DNA from: Planctomycetaceae bacterium
GTDB taxonomy: Bacteria > Planctomycetota > Planctomycetia > Pirellulales > Pirellulaceae
Assembly: GCA_002724245.1 (NCBI GenBank)
Contig: PBOG01000004.1
Location: forward strand, 35,296 to 99,295
Direction: 5' to 3'
DNA length: 64,000 nucleotides
This document shows positions 61,301-64,000 of the stretch, piece after piece (position 1 is the first letter of the stretch; every line of letters starts with the position of its first letter). The translations under genes were made by a program, and so were the position numbers. The notes under the pieces were generated by a model. It did no database searches and was not told the DNA's origin. It worked only from the letters and a program-made list of their open reading frames with translations.

Positions 61301-64000
61301 CAATTGTTGTTATTGGGACTCGCCGCAGCTGTGCTGGTCGTCATCCCGGTATTTTCAGACCAACACGCGCTGGCTTCGGCACTCCGCTGGTCGATCTCGA
61401 GCTACGGACTGCTGGTCGCCCTGCTCGTCTGGCGACGGCGGCAATTGGAGCTGGTTTGGACGCAGGTACAGCGCGCGCTGAAGCCTGCCATCGTCCACAG
61501 AGACCTGCCCGTTTTGTCCAGTTCGTTCACCTGGCTCGCACTCGGTTTGACGATCCTGCCGTTACTGGGGTTGTTGACCATCGTGGCAGCGCGGGGCATT
61601 CAAAAACTACCTTTGGGAGGCCCATTGCCAGAGACCCTCTTTCACAAGGACGTGATGCTGCTGGAAATCAACTACGGCGTTCCCCTGGCATTCATGGTGA
61701 CCACGCTGCTTTCGTACGCGATTGCGCGACGTCAGTCTTATTACGCGTTTTGTGGTTCGCTCATTACGATGTACCTGGTGGGAACCGGATTTGTGCTATT
61801 CGCAATGAGCAGCGATCCCGCATTGATGCAAAGGCTGATTGCCATCATTCAAATCGCTGCGATCTTCGCCACCGTCTACGGTATGCTGTGGCTCGGCCTG
61901 CACGGCAAAATCACTGGCAACAGCGGTCGACTTCCACAACAAGACCGGCAACTTTTTTTCCACGTCATGATCCCTGGTGCCATGGGGCTCTTCCTGGCGC
62001 TGGCCGGTCTGTTTTTCGTGACCTGGTACCCGCTGGCTGCCGGCGGCTCCGCGGCGACCGCCGCACAATCCATCACAAAACTGATTGGAAGTCGGCTGGG
62101 ATACGTCACCCTGGCAGGTGTGGTAGGTCTTTATCTCTGGTTCTTCTGGACCCGCCTGCAAACCTATGCGGTCTGGTTGACGGTCGGCGGTGCGGTAGCT
62201 GTGCTGGGTACGACCGCCGCCGGAATCCACGGTAGCAGCGCGACTCCCTGGTTGGCCTTTCGGTTCATGATGATGGGTGTCCTGGTGATCGCTGCCATGG
62301 TCACGATCCTCCCCTGGGTCTTCGCTGCTTACCGCGGGGACTCAACGGCAGACGACCAATCGCGGCGGGAAAGTGCGGTTTGTTCCGCGCTACCCGGTGG
62401 CTGGGCATTCTGCCTGGCCTGCTACAGTCTGACCAGCCACCCGGCCTGGTCGATGGCCGTACTAGTTGGGCTCTTGTTACTGACCAGCCTGCTCGCCTTC
62501 CGTTGGTCTCCCATACTGGCCTATCTGGGTCAGGCATGGATTCTGGCCGGAGTCCTTTTCGTCTGGATCGGCTGGCTGCAACAGGGGCAATCTGTCACGG
62601 CGTACATCCAACTACTACACGGCGGCGCGCTGGCCACCATCTTGTACGCCACCTTCTGGATGATTCTGGAAATCCTGGGACAAACCGGGCCACGGTTGTT
62701 GCGAACCACGCGCGGACCACTGTACCACCGCATCGCGGCCATCGGGTTGTTGGGGCTGTTCGTCCCCGCGTTCGGCCTGGAATTTTTCGTCCAGCTCGTC
62801 GCTGGTCAAACGGCCCTCAACGGCCCTTTGGTGGAGAACCCTACCGGGTGGCTGACCGCCCTGGCGGGTGGCGGACTGTTGCTGGGCCTCCTCTGGGACC
62901 GGGAATCCAAGGTCCGCTTGTTCCCACTGTTTCTGTGGGGACTGTTGATGAGCGGATTGCCTGTACTCGCATTAGGGGATGAGGAGCGCTTATGGCCGGC
63001 CTGCGGGCTGGCGATGGCTGTGTATTTGGCCATCTGTGGTTGGCTTTGGCGCCACCAGTATGGATGGGTACAGCGTGGTGGTCAGGCAGTGGGAATTGCC
63101 GACACTGAAACACTGCTGTCCAGCGCAGCGAACTGGTTCATTCCCACCCAGTCCGTGCTGACAATTTTGATCACCCTGGCACAGCTGATACCCGTTTGGG
63201 GATTCGCTGACCGTACCGACCGTTTTCTGGCTGCCATGGTACCGTTCTGCGGGAGCCTGGCCCTGGCAGCAACCGCGACCGTGGCGCGGCGCCACAATTG
63301 GCTACCCGAACTGGCCCTGCTGCTATTTAGCGTCTTTGGGGTCTTCGCTGGGTGGGCGGATCTGGGCGCGGGAATGGCAGGGGAGCTCTGGTTGCAACGG
63401 CTGGTTCGATTACTGATGGTCACCGCGTTTTTTGCGTTGCTGTACGGATTTCTCCTGCCGCGCTGGTCCGTTTTTTCAGAACGCTGGCGAACGCCCCTGG
63501 AAAAAATGACCGTCGGGGTGACTGCCGTGGCCCTCGTCAGCCTGATCGGGGTACTGGCGCTGGAACGGCTGGTCCCCAACTCGCTAAGCGCGCTCGAGGC
63601 AGCGGCCGTGGCCGTCATCTTGGTCCTGTTGGTCGCGGCACTCATCGCGGCGGCACTGATCCCCGCGCGCGATCCGTTACAGCTCGCCGCCAAGGGACGT
63701 CAAATCTACATTTACGGAGCCCAGGCAATCGCCGGGCTGCTGGTACTCCACCTCTATTCTGCCTTTCCCGAAATCTTTCAGACCTCCTTGTCCCAGTACT
63801 GGCCTTACCTGCTGATGGCCATCGCGTTTACTGGTTGCGGTCTATCAGAGGTGTTCCACCGCCGGCAGCTGACGGTCCTTGCGGATCCGCTGGGGAACAC
63901 CGGTTTTGCCATTTCAGTAGTCCCAGCTGCCTTGATCTGGTCCGATCTCGAGCATCAGGCAGAACCGGCGGTGATCCTGCTCACCATTGGTGTCTTGCAC
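58391..64000 (+). CDS. Very large polytopic membrane protein (runs off the window)
   Basis: An open frame of 1870 codons runs from ATG 58391 to the window end without a stop; the track omits it because it has no end. It begins with a membrane helix (MEIIIWLFIVLSFLGCAVYGFVALVG), then a Pro/Thr-rich linker to about residue 220 and the segment MLENNIRWGELVGGILIVGCAVGLVISL, after which hydrophobic helices continue almost without break to residue 1870. The pattern resembles DUF2339/DUF2157-like giant membrane proteins of Planctomycetota, function unknown. It is divergent from the sigma gene with starts almost touching. Confidence 0.85.
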   Translation, partial: MEIIIWLFIVLSFLGCAVYGFVALVGKLFSLGQRSTAAKPTANQPYSPGAVYVSAGAVPENAAELHATCRQLVRMRQRGDLDQATYNQLRDKLDQVYHILNVAPPPRLSLHSSAAGNAPLEPVSTETTPVRATIVPVGSETAAEKDPSPPATSDPATRDQTARRPSNRPPIISTPRAGQTPRSPDDVPTPDFRPSPPAASTPNSGVTGGRPKSPFDFEDEPQIPKRDPRRPLAELLSGFMLENNIRWGELVGGILIVGCAVGLVISLQTQLQALQKQFAYLVPLLFMIVTAAIHGAGTYTLRKWNLRSTSRGVLTIGLLLIPLNFLAATTLAEKEGAGIGLAAAAVAIGTVGFGLMAYFSCRALFGRQWWFPALALLLTSLSMVPINRLLPDNALAVNPLAMLLIGIPLAGFLTGNGLLTRHMLRHPANLAKDAEQLLLTLGLSLFGLALASGLWLSKFTTWSDPLDRISLPGSLAAIVFLAIGLLLHQRGGRLEGERTWRITGTALAIFGGSLGSAALFLAWPRAEMLIAVALVNTLVLSSASLRAGLPPHQIGAAINLGILATVFSHWISGGLDQGTLSLGIDLLCSSTTSLALSAAMLLVGIGSVVVPRLTRQQVDAQRKMLRGCCAVLAVLSLVVALVAGWHSFQTGVTTDLHIASAILFTYSLGGIGVGAMVVDRLLLRVSAGLFWLALVHAMLFNLPLRETLFAWIQDDWTAWLGAQLVHGILCSLAACLAWTLNRRSVHKDQRPAWLAVAAQELSWASLVSAGLAIPLAIWQHYTLYGLLASELFVTAAVWLVGTLIHRTRYEFAVFQSLCFVAVNFLVARLTATTASELTWQQPAFWNYQLLAVGISCAGWNLLRLWCPTNSQLRSLLNEKQVPCDLIVLTGLVITVLLVSGVLAFPGVVSEFAPTDPVAHISLPLSGGSTPWGEYQTWSEELAKVLWIAVAAASLATLIWLVTGQHEQALIQLLLLGLAAAVLVVIPVFSDQHALASALRWSISSYGLLVALLVWRRRQLELVWTQVQRALKPAIVHRDLPVLSSSFTWLALGLTILPLLGLLTIVAARGIQKLPLGGPLPETLFHKDVMLLEINYGVPLAFMVTTLLSYAIARRQSYYAFCGSLITMYLVGTGFVLFAMSSDPALMQRLIAIIQIAAIFATVYGMLWLGLHGKITGNSGRLPQQDRQLFFHVMIPGAMGLFLALAGLFFVTWYPLAAGGSAATAAQSITKLIGSRLGYVTLAGVVGLYLWFFWTRLQTYAVWLTVGGAVAVLGTTAAGIHGSSATPWLAFRFMMMGVLVIAAMVTILPWVFAAYRGDSTADDQSRRESAVCSALPGGWAFCLACYSLTSHPAWSMAVLVGLLLLTSLLAFRWSPILAYLGQAWILAGVLFVWIGWLQQGQSVTAYIQLLHGGALATILYATFWMILEILGQTGPRLLRTTRGPLYHRIAAIGLLGLFVPAFGLEFFVQLVAGQTALNGPLVENPTGWLTALAGGGLLLGLLWDRESKVRLFPLFLWGLLMSGLPVLALGDEERLWPACGLAMAVYLAICGWLWRHQYGWVQRGGQAVGIADTETLLSSAANWFIPTQSVLTILITLAQLIPVWGFADRTDRFLAAMVPFCGSLALAATATVARRHNWLPELALLLFSVFGVFAGWADLGAGMAGELWLQRLVRLLMVTAFFALLYGFLLPRWSVFSERWRTPLEKMTVGVTAVALVSLIGVLALERLVPNSLSALEAAAVAVILVLLVAALIAAALIPARDPLQLAAKGRQIYIYGAQAIAGLLVLHLYSAFPEIFQTSLSQYWPYLLMAIAFTGCGLSEVFHRRQLTVLADPLGNTGFAISVVPAALIWSDLEHQAEPAVILLTIGVLH

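Noticed and set aside
61180-62235. 351-codon plus-strand ORF in the giant membrane-protein region
   Set aside because: It is out of frame with the continuous hydrophobic reading and is Arg/His-rich, typical of a shadow.
1-64000. Transposons, prophage or integration sites
   Set aside because: No transposase, integrase, phage structural gene or tRNA-linked repeat was found.

Overview
The window looks like the chromosome of a member of the Planctomycetota. The evidence is a DUF1559-type protein with an N-terminal zinc ribbon, a membrane-anchored Ser/Thr kinase next to an ECF-type sigma factor, Tat-exported enzymes, a secreted PQQ-propeller protein, and a complete PVM-type (Planctomycetes-Verrucomicrobia) bacterial microcompartment (BMC) locus. 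There are no phage genes, insertion sequences, CRISPR arrays, rRNA genes or recognisable tRNA genes. Most of the window is moderately GC-rich. Positions 1-300 and 37,030-37,190 are clearly AT-richer.

Layout. 0-8.3 kb: rplU, a DUF1559 protein, two phosphohexomutases transcribed divergently, and an ABC ATPase/ABC-2 permease pair. 8.4-11.5 kb: an NHL propeller, an exported RidA-like protein and a Tat-exported enolase-superfamily protein. 11.6-19.4 kb: housekeeping genes (prfB with a programmed +1 frameshift, der, a family-4 uracil-DNA glycosylase, a Dabb protein, a B12-type radical SAM protein) and an orphan receiver-like protein. 19.4-23.4 kb (minus): a possible carboxylate-to-alcohol module made of an adenylate-forming ligase, an aldehyde dehydrogenase-like reductase and an Fe-alcohol dehydrogenase. 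23.6-28.3 kb (minus): a two-gene NAD-dependent formate dehydrogenase with fused NuoE-NuoF and a Mo catalytic subunit.

28.4-37.1 kb (minus): the BMC operon, in transcription order DeoR regulator, PduL, two BMC-H, acetate kinase, BMC-P, PduP-type aldehyde dehydrogenase, BMC-P, a small unknown protein, BMC-P, class II aldolase and an LDH/MDH-family dehydrogenase. A good sigma70-type promoter precedes deoR. Together these genes would split fuculose/rhamnulose-1-phosphate to lactaldehyde and oxidise it through lactyl-CoA and lactyl-phosphate to lactate plus ATP. The dehydrogenase probably recycles NAD. PduL, PduP, the aldolase and the small unknown protein each carry a terminal amphipathic helix of the encapsulation-peptide type.

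37.2-49.9 kb: purN, a GT4 glycosyltransferase, a minus-strand run argH - HEAT-repeat protein - sigma54 activator - hemX-like - hemA, then guaA, which has a promoter and an intrinsic terminator inside its leader, divergent from surE. 50-58.4 kb: a GYF-domain protein, arfB, a PQQ-propeller protein, an alkaline-phosphatase-superfamily protein, a FabZ-like/ACP/FabZ cluster, a possible broken cytochrome c, and a kinase/sigma pair. 58.4-64 kb: one very large polytopic membrane-protein ORF that runs off the window end and is missing from the supplied ORF track.

The most notable observations are the guaA leader with an internal terminator, the unknown encapsulation-tagged BMC protein, the carboxylate-reduction module, a dehydratase-like protein lacking its catalytic His beside an ACP and an intact FabZ, a perfect 17-bp palindrome inside hemA, and recurrent short tandem duplications in intergenic DNA.
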